From NCBI GenBank assembly GCA_002794785.1, contig NBBA01000006.1, forward strand, positions 992,001 through 1,056,000: a stretch of DNA of 64,000 nt, given 5' to 3'. Positions 1 to 9,177 of this stretch are shown here, in pieces. Source of the stretch: Coniferiporia sulphurascens (taxonomy: Eukaryota; Basidiomycota; Agaricomycetes; Hymenochaetales; Hymenochaetaceae). Position 1 is the first letter of the stretch, and the number at the start of each line of letters is the position of its first letter. A program made the translations under genes and the position numbers. Under the pieces are notes generated by a model. The model saw only the letters and a program-made list of their open reading frames with translations. It was not told the origin of the DNA and did not search any database.

Positions 1-86
1 GTTATGTAGTTAGGGCCCCCCCTTTGGGGGGGCAGCTTGTAATTATGTAATACTGCAGGAATAATAAATAAAATAAAAAATAAAAA
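1..86 (+). mobile_element. 3' end of a LINE-A copy entering from the left edge
   Basis: The window opens inside the LINE-A 3' terminus. It holds the GC hairpin (a run of C, TTT loop, run of G at 14-33), the conserved TACTGCAGGAATAAT block and an A-rich tail of AATAAA/AAAAT type ending near 86. The same terminus recurs more than ten times in the window, for example at 5338-5414 and 13400-13493. The rest of this copy lies outside the window. Confidence 0.9.
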
Positions 87-207
87 GCCTTTGTAGATGC
101 CGAGAATCCATCTGCATGCCGTGTTTTGCACAGCTTGCAGGCGGCTTACTAAGGTTTTTTGGTGACGGCCATGGTACCAAACCAGCACGCCCCATGTGAG
201 GACTGAG
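87..207 (-). mobile_element. Short antisense LINE-A ORF2 fragment
   Basis: This stretch is the reverse complement of the LINE-A region lying just downstream of the reverse transcriptase core; compare about 1685-1810. It lies head-to-head with the sense LINE-A copy that starts at 208. The inverted piece comes from a part of ORF2 that is 3' of the sense breakpoint, so it does not fit a simple twin-priming inversion. It is more likely an independent fragment or a rearrangement. Confidence 0.8.
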
Positions 208-2627
208 CGGAGGTGGACCCCGACCTGCAAATCACTCCTCCAGGCGATTTCAACGGCCTCCACCCCCCTCCAGTGGTCAGCAGCCTGCCATGCATTCAAG
301 TGTGGTGTCCAGGCGGCAAAGCGGCATTTTTATGCTGAGCAGGCTGACCAAGCAGACGCCTCCAACATTTGGGGCTGGGCCAAATGAGGCCTCGGCAACC
401 GACCTACACCAATCCCCTCACTCAAAAAGTGTGACGGTTCCTTCACCCAATCGGATGACGAAAAAGGTGAGCTCTTCCGCACTACCTTCTTTATGCCCCC
501 ACCCCCCCAACAAGCAGCCAACACCCCGCCACCTCCCCCCCAACCAGCTGCCCCACCTATACTCCTATCGGAGCTTACAGGGGCACTGTCCAACACCTCC
601 AACTTGTCAGCTCCGGGCCTCTCGAGGATCGGCTATCGCCCACTTAAATGGGTGGTAGATGCCTACCCTGAAGAGATCCTCGCCCTCTTCAACGACTGTC
701 TGCGCATGGGGCACCACCCCAAGTGCTGGTGGGCAGCAAAAGTCATGATGCTCCGGAAGCCAAACAAGAAGGACCCCTTCTCGCTGCAATTGTACCGGCC
801 CATTACCCTTGAGGAGACCTTAGGGAAACTCCTCGAAAAGATCATTGCTAACTGGCTCCAGTTCCTCACCAACACGCAGGACTGGCTGCCACCTAACCAA
901 TATGGGGGGCGTCAAGGACATTCTGTCTACAACACCACCCAGCACCTCTTACAGATTGCAGAGCGAGCCCATGCCAAGGGCCACATATGCTCGGTCCTAG
1001 CGGTTGACATACAGGGTTTCTTTGACTCAGTACACCCACAACTCCTCCACCAGCAACTGTTGGACCTCCAGTGCCTGCCTGATATGGCGGACTGGTGCCT
1101 GTCCTTCATGACGGACCAGCAGGTCGCCATCGCGTTCGACAGCACCACCCTCCCAACAGCCCAGAAACCAGACCTCGGCACCCCCCAAGGGTTGCCAGTC
1201 TCCCCGATCCTCTCGACTATATTTGCAGGCATGGTCCTCCGGAAATTTCACCAAACCAGCACCACTGCCCTCACATATGTAGACAACCACCTCCTTGTGT
1301 GCGTCGGACCCAGCGTGGCATCCAACTGCCAACAATTGTCTAATGCCTACCATCAACTCAACGCCCATTTCAGTGCCATCAGTCTCAACATCAAAGCTGC
1401 CAAAATGGAGTGCCTCCACTTCCACCCACCCAGACACCGCTCAGCTGCCTACACCAACTGGGACTCTGCCGGGGTGTGGGTTGCCCCCACCACACTCATC
1501 CGACCCTCTATCCCACTCTGCTGGCTGGGAATATGGTGGGACCCCACCCTTACCTTCAAAGCCCATGTGGAATGCATGCACTCCAAAGGCCTCTCCACCC
1601 CCGCCACCCTCTGCATTCTCGGCAACACCGAACATGGAATCTTGGCCCTCCTCCTATGCCGACTGTATACCGCCTGTGTCCGCTCCGTCCTCATGTGGGG
1701 CGCCCCGGTATGGTATCATGGCCGGCGCCAAAAAACATTAGTAAGCCATCTGCAGGCTGTGCAAAACACGGCATGTAGATGGATACTGGGCATCTATAAG
1801 GGCGCCTCTCCCTTCTCCACAAATTTTCTTTGTTCCCTCCCCCCTCTTTCTTATTATTTTGAATATGCTAAAACCCTCCACTCTCTGTGCCTCTGGTGCA
1901 CCCCGCACTCCATTGGTAGAAAACGTTATTATAAATCTGTAACTAACTGTCCCTTTTCCACTTCTCTGCAGGTCCGGGTCCCTCGGGTTCAACCGGTTCC
2001 AGCATACACTCATCCCCCTTGGATGGACCCTCTGGCATTTACGAATGGGAGAGTCTTGTTCGCCACTCCTATCACTCTGGTCAGCGAGGACACCTGCAAA
2101 GAATTTGTGGCTGCCACACACTCCCTGAGCACCCTCCCCCACCTCCAGGTGTTTACTGATGGCTCCCACATAGGTTCTCACTCTGGATCGGCTGTCTGCG
2201 CCATGCTAGGCCTCACCCACCTCAAGTCTTGCTGGCTAGCCTCTCCCACCTGCGCAACAGCTACGGATGCGGAGATCTTCTCCCTCACCTCCACACCAAG
2301 CTGGGCCGCACACCACCTCCAGGAGCTCTTGCCTGTCGCATCCGACATCTTCTTTTTGTTGGATTCACTGACGGCACTCCACCTGATCCGCACATGGGCG
2401 CCAGTACCAGGTGCTCATCTCCTCCATCAATGGAAGGTGGGGGTCTAGACCCTATTGGACTCTTACCTGGATCTTTCTGTCCATTTTGTATGGTGCCTGG
2501 GTCACTCCGACATCCCCAGGAATGAATGGGCAGACCACAAGGCAAAGTTTGCAATGAACCTACCTCCATCCTCCCTCACACCCTCCACCTCTGCACTGAA
2601 AGAGGCCGCTGTCAACACTCTCATGGA
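208..2627 (+). pseudogene. LINE-A ORF2, reverse transcriptase and RNase H part (copy 1)
   Basis: One frame runs through this segment with only two stops: TGA at 385 (CGA in sister copies) and TAG at 2446 (CAG in sister copies). It encodes the RT domain: the KPNKKDP region, motif A with VDIQGFFDSV, motif B with GTPQGLPVSP, and motif C reading YVDN. The catalytic YVDD has therefore lost its second Asp, which should abolish polymerisation. RNase H follows with FTDGS, ATDAEIF and LLDSLTAL. The endonuclease domain is missing because of 5' truncation. The frame continues at 4481 once C1 and its duplication are removed. The segment would act in target-primed reverse transcription if it were intact. 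Confidence 0.9.
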
Positions 2628-3954
2628 CATCCCTTCTTGTCCTCTTACCACCACCATCTCTGGTTTTCACTGGGGGTCATCTCGGGGTTCGTCGCAGCAA
2701 CCCATGCTCTGGTCTGGTATTCTACTGGGTCGACATGAGAGAAGGTTCCCGACTGTGCACCTTTTATAAAGGAGCGCTGCTCACTGGTCGCCGAGGCGCT
2801 GTAGCGGCGTCATCTGATGGCGCGAAAGGGGCTCACACCCACCAGGGGGTTCGCAACCCGTTGTTAACATTGCATTGGGGGGGGATGGCTCAGTGAGTAC
2901 CAAGATCCTCTCTCACATCTGCCATGCTCTCTTGGGGCATGGTGCTCGGCTGGTCCGCCTCTCGGCAGCGCAAGGGGTGCATGCCTGCCAGTCGGGGGGG
3001 GACACGATGTTAACGTCCCCACACCCACGTGGGGGGGGGTAACTCTCTGCCCTTCAGTGGTCGGCTTCGGTTGGGAGACCTCAGGTTTGGGGAAACTCGG
3101 ATCTGACCTTCGGGTCAGGACTTAAAATCCTGGGGCTGCATTGTCCCTGGCATGACAAACCATAAAAACTGCCACCCCAAATCCCAAAAGGGTCTCTTGA
3201 TGACGGCACTAGTTGCTATAAGGAGATAGGGGCTTCATAACACATGGCATTGTGGTAAGAACCAGCCAACATGAAAGCGACAGGCCACCATGGGCCTCTT
3301 GGGGGGATAACGCTGGGGCTCACCTAGCAATCACAGGAAGTCCCTGGTAGCTGGCCCTCTCCCATCGAAGTGGGAAGGACGCTGGTAACCCTCGAGAGGT
3401 GGTTAGTCTGAGCGGACTCCCTGGCGGCTGTAACAAGTGCTGGGGTCCAAGTGAGGGCAACATGTCAACTCCGGTATGCCGCGGATCCAGAAGCGGGCCT
3501 TGTGCCTGAGTATTCCCCTTCGGGGCTCTGAAGCATGTGCCGGGGAACAGGAAACTCCAGGGGGGCCTAGGAAACCCCTCCATTATGGAGCAAGCTGTAG
3601 CGGTGGGGGATAGTTCCCTCCACTGGCTCCAGAGCACTAAATCTGGCGTGGGTGCACATAGGAGTAAGTCCTATTGCATGCTTAAGTTGATTCCCAGAAA
3701 CAAGCGGCACTCTACAATGGAAAGTGGGGTAAGGGGGGGAATGTGTAGGGTAGGGGGGGCACCCAATGGGTGGGGCAGTGCCTACAGTGCCACAACCCCC
3801 ACTCAGAATGTCTCCCTGGTGCGGTATGCCCTTCCCAATCCAGCGCGTTGTAGAGGACAGCATGTCGGGTGTAAGTCCTACTGGTCAGGCTTCTATGTCA
3901 CAAGGAAGGTGCACATGTAGTGGGGCCCTGCAAGGGCGCTCTTTAATTCTGGCC
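2628..3954 (+). repeat. Module M in C1, non-coding, about 1.33 kb
   Basis: It starts with CATCCCTTCTTG (a one-base variant of CATCCTTCTTG) and ends with TTAATTCTGGCC. No long ORF is conserved between copies. The sequence is G-rich with many short GC hairpins, for example CCCCTTCGGGG near 3507, and it carries long G runs. Other copies are at 26006, 30114, 43857, 55321 and 60517, with partial copies at 13494 and 25489 (inverted). The first 35 bases resemble the LINE-A 5' end. It could be a structured non-coding RNA captured by the LINE machinery. No known RNA family is recognised. Confidence 0.85.
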
Positions 3955-4148
3955 TCTTGGACCGGACCTCAGGAGCCATCCGGCTGGCATTTGCCACCAT
4001 GGACCTAGACGGCCACCCCACTGACGAGGATATGGACCTGGACCTCCTACAGGAATACATGTGTTGTATGCTCGGACCTCGAACCCAGGACTTGGACCTA
4101 GCCCTTTTGGAGCTCTCAGGTACGCTCCCTCATTTTCCTTCTGATTAA
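3955..4148 (+). pseudogene. LINE-A ORF2 C-terminal tail inside C1
   Basis: This encodes only the last 60 or so residues of ORF2: the acidic TDEDMDLDLL block and the LLELSGTLP terminus, ending at a TAA at 4146-4148. It follows the M junction directly and has no start codon of its own. It is passenger sequence of the truncated LINE cDNA, not a separate gene. Confidence 0.85.
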
Positions 4149-4468
4149 CACCTGCCTTTCAAATTCCTATGAATACACACTGGCCAGCACTCTCACCTCC
4201 CCTTTTCCCATTCTAAGCTTCCTACTTTAACCTGCCCTCATCAGCTTGGTTTGTTCATAGCAATATGTATTCCTCCCTCTTGGCTTCATTCATTCCACTA
4301 AATAGGGACTCTTCACACTCTGGCACCCTTAGGGGAGCAGAGACCCCACCCAGTTTTGTGTGATGTGCAATGACGGGTGCCTCCATTGTTATGTAGTTAG
4401 AGCCCCCCCTTCGGGGGAGCAGCTTGTAATTATGTAATACTGCAGGAATAATTAAAAAAAAAAAAAAA

Positions 4469-5102
4469 CACTCTCATGGAGCACTGGTCCCTCTCACTCA
4501 CCCACCCACTTGCCTTGACAGCCGACAAGTACCTGGCCATCAACGGCATCCCATCCCACTGACCACACAAGCTGCTCACACAGTTGGTTGACCACCCTCA
4601 CCACAAACTCTCTGCAGTCGCCCAGGTCCTCTGCCATGCTGGTCCCTATGGGGGATACTGGCTGAGCTTTGACTCAGCCTACCAGCACCGGCATGGCCTG
4701 ATCTCACACTGCAGGTGGCACAACCACCCCCCCTAGCTGGCCCAGTCGACCGCCCACATCTTGGGTGGGTGTCACACATTCCGACCTTGGATCCGCAAGG
4801 TCTGGCCCCCCTGTGACCCACTCCCAACCCACCACACTGAGTGGGCCGACGAAAACCACCTCCAGGTTCTGCGCCACTGGCTTAAGCTGACAGGACACAT
4901 GAACTGCCTCTCCAACCATACCTCTGCCACTATTCACCTGGCCTTCACCGCAATGGAGCTGGAGGGACACCCCACCAATGAAGATATGGACCTGGACCTC
5001 CTCAGGGATTACATGAGTCATATGCTTGGACCCCGAACCCTGGACCCAGACCCAGCTCTCTTGGAGCTTTCAGGTGTGCTTCCTCCCTTTTCCTCTGTCT
5101 AG
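4469..5102 (+). pseudogene. LINE-A ORF2, end of RNase H and C-terminal domain (copy 1)
   Basis: This continues the ORF2 frame of 208-2627 after the C1 insertion. Stops are at 4560 (TGA, CGA in sisters) and near 4735 (TAG for a Trp codon). The C-terminal domain has a Cys/His-rich stretch, with HCRWHNHPP and an AHILGGC-like block, that resembles the zinc-binding region found after RT or RNase H in many LINEs. An acidic TNEDMDLDLL segment follows. The ORF ends with TAG at 5100-5102. Confidence 0.88.
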
Positions 5103-5414
5103 TGCCTGCCCTTTGGACTCCCCATCATATGTCCTGGCCGGTGCTCTCACCCTCCCTTTCCGATTCTAAACTACCCCATTTGCCTGCTCTCATCCGTTTG
5201 GCTGTGCCATAGCGAAATGTATTCCTCCCTCTTTCTGCTTCTCTCATACTAATAGGGGCCCCCCACACCTTGGCACCCTTCGGGGAGCAGGGCCCCCACC
5301 CAGTTTTGTGCATTGTGCGATGACAGGTGCCTCTGTTGTTATGTAGTTAGGGCCCCCCCTTCGGGGGAGCAGCTTGTAATTATGTAATACTGCAGGAATA
5401 ATAAAATTTTAAAA
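5103..5414 (+). other. LINE-A 3' UTR, terminal hairpin and tail (copy 1)
   Basis: No coding potential is seen. The UTR has a GGCACCCTTCGGGGAGCAG element near 5272 and then the terminal GC hairpin at 5350-5370 (C run, TTC, G run). TTGTAATTATGTAATACTG and an A/T tail follow. The same order occurs in every LINE-A copy. The hairpin is the natural candidate for the RT recognition site in target-primed reverse transcription (inference). Confidence 0.85.
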
Positions 5415-5630
5415 GACTCTCTGACAGCAATAGGCCTCTTTTGCACATGGCCCTCAGCTTCAGGGGCCCAACTCCTCCCCCTTTGGAAGGTGGGGGTTGG
5501 GACCCTCCTTGACTCCTTCCTGAACCTGACCATTCATTTCCAGTGGTGCCCGGGCCATGAGGCCATCCCTGGAAACGAATGGGTGGACTCCGAGGCGAAG
5601 TTAGCTACTCAGCTTCCCCTGTCTACCCTT

Positions 5631-6366
5631 TTTTTTTAATTTTAAAAAAAAATTATTCCTGCAGTATTACATAATTACAAGCTGCCCCCCCAAAGGGGGG
5701 GCCCTAACTACATAACAACAGAGGTGCCTGTCATCGCACAATGCATGAAACTGGGCAGGGACCCTGCTCCCTGAAGGGTGCCAAGGTGGGAAGGGCCCCT
5801 ATTTAAAAGAGGACGATGGGAAAGGGAGAGGAATACATATCGCTATGACAAAACCAAGTGGATGAGGGCAGGTAATGGGGGTAACTTAGAATTGGAAAGG
5901 GAGGGCGAGAGCACTGGCCAGGACATGTGCAGGGGAGTCTGAAAGGTGGTCACAGAGTGGAGGAAAGGGGAGGAAGCGCACCTGAGAGCTCCAAGAGAGC
6001 CGGGTCCGGGTCCTGGGAGCGGGGTCCAAGCATACGACTCATGTAATCCCGGAGGAGGTCCAAGTCCATATCTTCATCGGTCGGGTGTCCCTCCAACTCC
6101 ATCGCGGCGAAGGCCAAGCGGATGGTGGCAGAGGTGCGGTTGGAGAGGCGGTTCATGTGTCCTGTCAGCTTAAGCCAGCGATGCAGAGCCTGAAGGCGGT
6201 TTTCATCGGCCCACTCAGTGTGGTGGGTTGGAAGAGGGTCATGGGGGGCCAGACCTTATGGATCCATGGCCGGAAAGTACGGCAGCCGCCCAGGATGTGG
6301 GCGGTGGATTGAGCGGGCCAGGGGGGGTGGTTGTGCCATCTGCGGTGCGAGATCAGACCATGCCTG
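5631..6366 (-). mobile_element. Antisense LINE-A 3' fragment inserted in LINE-B
   Basis: On the minus strand this is the last 0.7 kb of LINE-A: the C-terminal Cys/His domain, the acidic block, the 3' UTR, the hairpin (5684-5705) and an oligo(A) tail (T-rich at 5631-5655). The perfect 15-bp duplication CCCCTGTCTACCCTT on both sides proves retrotransposition into LINE-B. It is severely 5'-truncated and has no functional ORF. Confidence 0.92.
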
Positions 6367-6381
6367 CCCCTGTCTACCCTT

Positions 6382-7050
6382 GCCCCCTCTATCTCTGCTC
6401 TGAAGGAAGTGGCAACGTGCACTCTAAGCGAGCGCTGGTCCCTCCAGCTGGCCCGCCCCCTAGCATCTACAGCCAATAAATACTTGGCAGTCACAGGCCC
6501 CCCAACTCATCAACCATGGAAGATCCTCACCGTCTCAACCAACCACCCCTGCTCTGAGCTCACTGCCATGGCACAGGTCCTCTGTTGTGCCGGTCCCTAC
6601 AGGGGCTACTGGCTGAGCTTCGACTCAGCCTACCAGCGCAGACACAGCCTGATCTCCCACTGCAGGTGGCACAACCACCCACCCTGGCCGGCACAGTCAA
6701 CCTCCCATGCCCTAGGCGGATGCGAAACCTTCCAGCCCTGGATACAACATGTTTGGCCCAAAAACGACCCCCCCAGTCCACCATACTGAATGGGCAGACG
6801 AAAACCACCTCCTGGTCCTAAGGCGCTGGCTACACCTGACAGGCCACCTCAACCAAATGTCCAACTGCACAGCTGGGGCGATTTGCCTCGCCTTTGCGGC
6901 CATGGACTTGGACGGTCTCCCCACAGACAATGACCTCGACTTGGACACCCTCTGGGGCTACATGTGCAGGTTGCTCGGATCCAGGACTCAGGATGTGGAC
7001 CCAGCCCTTTTGGAGCTCTCAGGTACACTCCCACCATTTCCCTCTGACTC
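6382..7050 (+). pseudogene. LINE-B ORF2 C-terminal region (copy 1)
   Basis: This encodes the end of RNase H and the Cys/His-rich C-terminal domain of LINE-B (SHCRWHNHPPW, SHALGGCETFQPW), then LDTLWGYMCR and LLELSGTLPPF. LINE-B differs from LINE-A by reading GLPTDNDLDLDTL where LINE-A has GHPTDEDMDLDLL. A frameshift lies near 6770, around the VWPKNDPP segment. The last codons run into the 5' UTR of the next LINE. Confidence 0.82.
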
Positions 7051-7109
7051 CCATCCTTCTTGACCAGTAACCACCACCATCGACTAGTGCAGGCAGCTAA
7101 AACTCCCCC
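7051..7109 (+). promoter_or_regulatory. LINE-A 5' UTR and presumed internal promoter
   Basis: The 58 bases before the ORF1 ATG begin CCATCCTTCTTGACCAG and include ACCACCACCATC. The same start occurs at 14376, which defines the true 5' end of the family. Module M begins with the same CATCCTTCTTG and also has TACCACCACCATC about 17 bases in. A promoter or initiator role is inferred from its fixed position only. Confidence 0.6.
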
Positions 7110-9177
7110 ATGTCAAACCCTAGTGACTACCAGAATGCTCTACATTGTACTCAACAACCCCTCCCGCCACCCTCCTCGGCCAGCAATGTGGCCAACCAGG
7201 CAGCCAGGGCCACCGCCAACTGGGTGGCCGCCGGTGCCAATGCAACCACCCTTGTTCAAGACGTGGCCGCCCCCACCACCCCCAACAGAGAACCCCTCTC
7301 CGGCTTCCCACCAATGACCTCCTCCCCAGATGTATTGGCACCCTCCCCAGCCCTCAACGACTCCCAGCTGATATCGGCCTACGACTTCACCGCCCAAGCG
7401 TGCAATGAAGCGAGGCAAGCATCCCAAGCAGGCTCTCCAGCCGCCTCGGTAGGGTCCATCCATGGATCCAATGAATTCGGCGAAATGGCCCCAGAAATGG
7501 TGGTCGACCCCCACACCCCCCCGCAACAGGTGGGAGGTGCAAGCCTCGGGCAGAAGCGCTCCTCCGCCGCCATGTCGCCCCTCACCCCAAGAGGACCCCC
7601 TACCCAACAAAGGCACAAACCCCACACCTCAGGGTTCATGTACTCCCTATCGCGTGCCCTGGAAGACTTTGACAAGGAAACAGCGGATGCCTCCATCACC
7701 AACATCGACATCAAGGCAGCACAGTTTGTCAGCGATCTCCTCTGGAATGTCCAAACCATGCTGTCCAACATTGCGCAAGAAAGGAAAGACCCCCAACACA
7801 TCATCTACTGCAACACAGTAATGGCCTACAACTTTGCAAGGGAGGGGATGGAAATCATCCTCCCAGAACCCTTTTCCCCAGCTCGCCCCCCCCAAAGGGC
7901 CCCAGCCACCACTGGGACCCCTGGCACCACCCCCGTGACCCCAGAAATGAGGGTGCTGACAGATGCAGTCAAGCGCCTGACTACTGACGTAGCTTCTATC
8001 TCATGTCAGATGGCTTCCATCAGCTCTAGGCCCACCCAACATCAACAGCAACAACAACAACAACAGCAACTGGCCCCCCAAGCCGCCATCCAGGCCACCC
8101 CCACCTCCTTTGCCCAAGTGGCTGCAGCAGTGGTCCCCCCAACAACCGCCAACCCATCTCCGGTAGCCCCGGCAGCCGGAACAGTCATCAAACCAGCACA
8201 GAAGAAGAAGAAGCACCAACGTAAGGTGCCCCCCCCCCCACAATGTACACCAAGGACCCAACCTTGGTCCTCACCCCAACGGTCAGCATACAGGCCGAAA
8301 ATCAGAAATCAGCAATGGCCCTGACCAAGACATCCCGTGAGTTCCTCGCCTCTCTCCCCACCGCAGACCAAGTCCCGGTCCTCTCTGCTTCATATAATGT
8401 AAAGGGGAACATCATGACCACATTCGCAACGTGACCATCCTCAGCTAACCTGACCACAGAAATGATCATTGATTGTCACTCCACAGCATACACATCCCAT
8501 ATGTGCACAGAGTGCATCACAGCGGGAATTAACATCCCCATCACATTCTCCCTAACCCCATCCAGAGTCTGTCCCCAGTCTGCCCTCCACATCTCCATGG
8601 TGCCCTGCAAGGACTTTTTGTTTGGCCAGAATGGACACACCATATCCAAGAAGGCTCTTATGGCCGAAATCCAGCACAACCCGACACTCCGCAACCTCGA
8701 CTTTGTCATCACCCCCCACTTCACCACCACCGAGGACCACCTGCCAATGCTCAACAGGTGCCCAGTGGTCTTCTCATTCATCAACCCCAATGGCTCCATA
8801 TGTGAATGCCTCCTCAAGAGGCCCCGAGTCTGGATGTTCGGATCCGCCCTCCGACTCTTGGTCCCACCTGTCTGCCCCACTCTCACACAATGTGAGTGGT
8901 GCCGGGCCTCGGCCATGGAACCAAGGGCTGCCGTGCCCAACCTTGTTGCGTGGACTGCGTGGGTGCTCACTTAACCCACAATCACCACAAATTGTGCACC
9001 CACTGCACAACAGATGCAGTGCCCGAAGGCGACACATGCCCCCACCCCTGCCTCTGCAACAACTGCAAGGGCGACCACCCAGCCACCCTGCCAGCATGCC
9101 CCAAGAAGAGGCGATACCACCAAATCGAAGAGGCCCTTGCCACCAACCCCACTGACGATCAGATGGAGGAAATATGA
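7110..9177 (+). pseudogene. LINE-A ORF1, gag-like nucleic-acid-binding protein
   Basis: The ORF starts at ATG 7110 (MSNPSDYQ), conserved at 14435. The N-terminal two thirds is Pro/Ala/Gln-rich with a conserved block from GFMYSLSRALEDFD to the AREG motif. A polyglutamine stretch follows near 8040-8070. The C-terminus carries zinc knuckles: CEWC...GHGTKGC (split by a frameshift near 8905), a CCVDC cluster, and CNNCKGDHPATLPAC near 9055-9100. Such ORF1 proteins package LINE RNA into RNPs. The damage is a frameshift near 8240, TGA at 8432, and a frameshift near 8905. The terminal TGA overlaps the ORF2 ATG. Confidence 0.88.

Larger units (their letters stand above)
2628..4468 (+). mobile_element. 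Composite C1: module M fused to a LINE-A 3' end
   Basis: This is a 1.84-kb chimeric retroelement. It consists of module M (2628-3954), the last part of LINE-A (from about 3955), the LINE 3' hairpin and an oligo(A) tail ending at 4468. It is flanked by a perfect 12-bp duplication, CACTCTCATGGA, of LINE-A copy 1, and the coding frame on either side rejoins. This shows that M plus the truncated LINE moved as a single RNA-derived unit. The structure closely resembles the MINE elements of Magnaporthe, in which a WEIRD sequence is fused to LINE fragments of variable length. A perfect duplication suggests a comparatively recent insertion. Confidence 0.9.
208..5414 (+). mobile_element. LINE-A copy 1, 5'-truncated, split by composite C1
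   Basis: This sense LINE-A starts inside ORF2, between the endonuclease and reverse transcriptase domains, and runs to the 3' hairpin and A-rich tail at 5338-5414. It is interrupted at 2628-4468 by composite C1. The 12-bp target-site duplication CACTCTCATGGA is at 2616-2627 and 4469-4480, so the two halves of this LINE can be joined exactly. ORF2 has four stop codons and a mutated RT active site, so the copy is dead. Confidence 0.93.
5415..7050 (+). mobile_element. LINE-B copy 1, 5'-truncated, split by an antisense LINE-A
   Basis: This sense fragment of the diverged LINE-B starts within RNase H at SDSLTA and runs to the ORF2 C-terminus. It is interrupted at 5631-6366 by an antisense LINE-A piece with a 15-bp duplication, CCCCTGTCTACCCTT, at 5616-5630 and 6367-6381. 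It stops abruptly at CTCTGACTC (7050), where full-length LINE-A begins. The expected LINE-B 3' UTR, seen at 58110-58454, is absent downstream of that LINE-A, so a deletion or recombination followed. Confidence 0.88.

Noticed and set aside
1803..1980. A fixed intron in the LINE ORF2 region
   Set aside because: The reading frame and the protein sequence are conserved through the segment in all copies, so it is kept as a splice-like signal only.
3320..3920. Protein-coding potential in module M (open frames of about 100-127 codons on both strands, repeated at 26712, 31557, 44536, 60973)
   Set aside because: The frames recur because the copies are alike. Starts, ends and indels are not conserved and both strands look equally open, as expected from G/C-rich sequence poor in stops.
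2628..3954. Hammerhead or HDV-like ribozyme, or snRNA/rRNA origin of module M
   Set aside because: Many GC hairpins are visible but I could not match the conserved core of any known ribozyme or structural RNA by eye.
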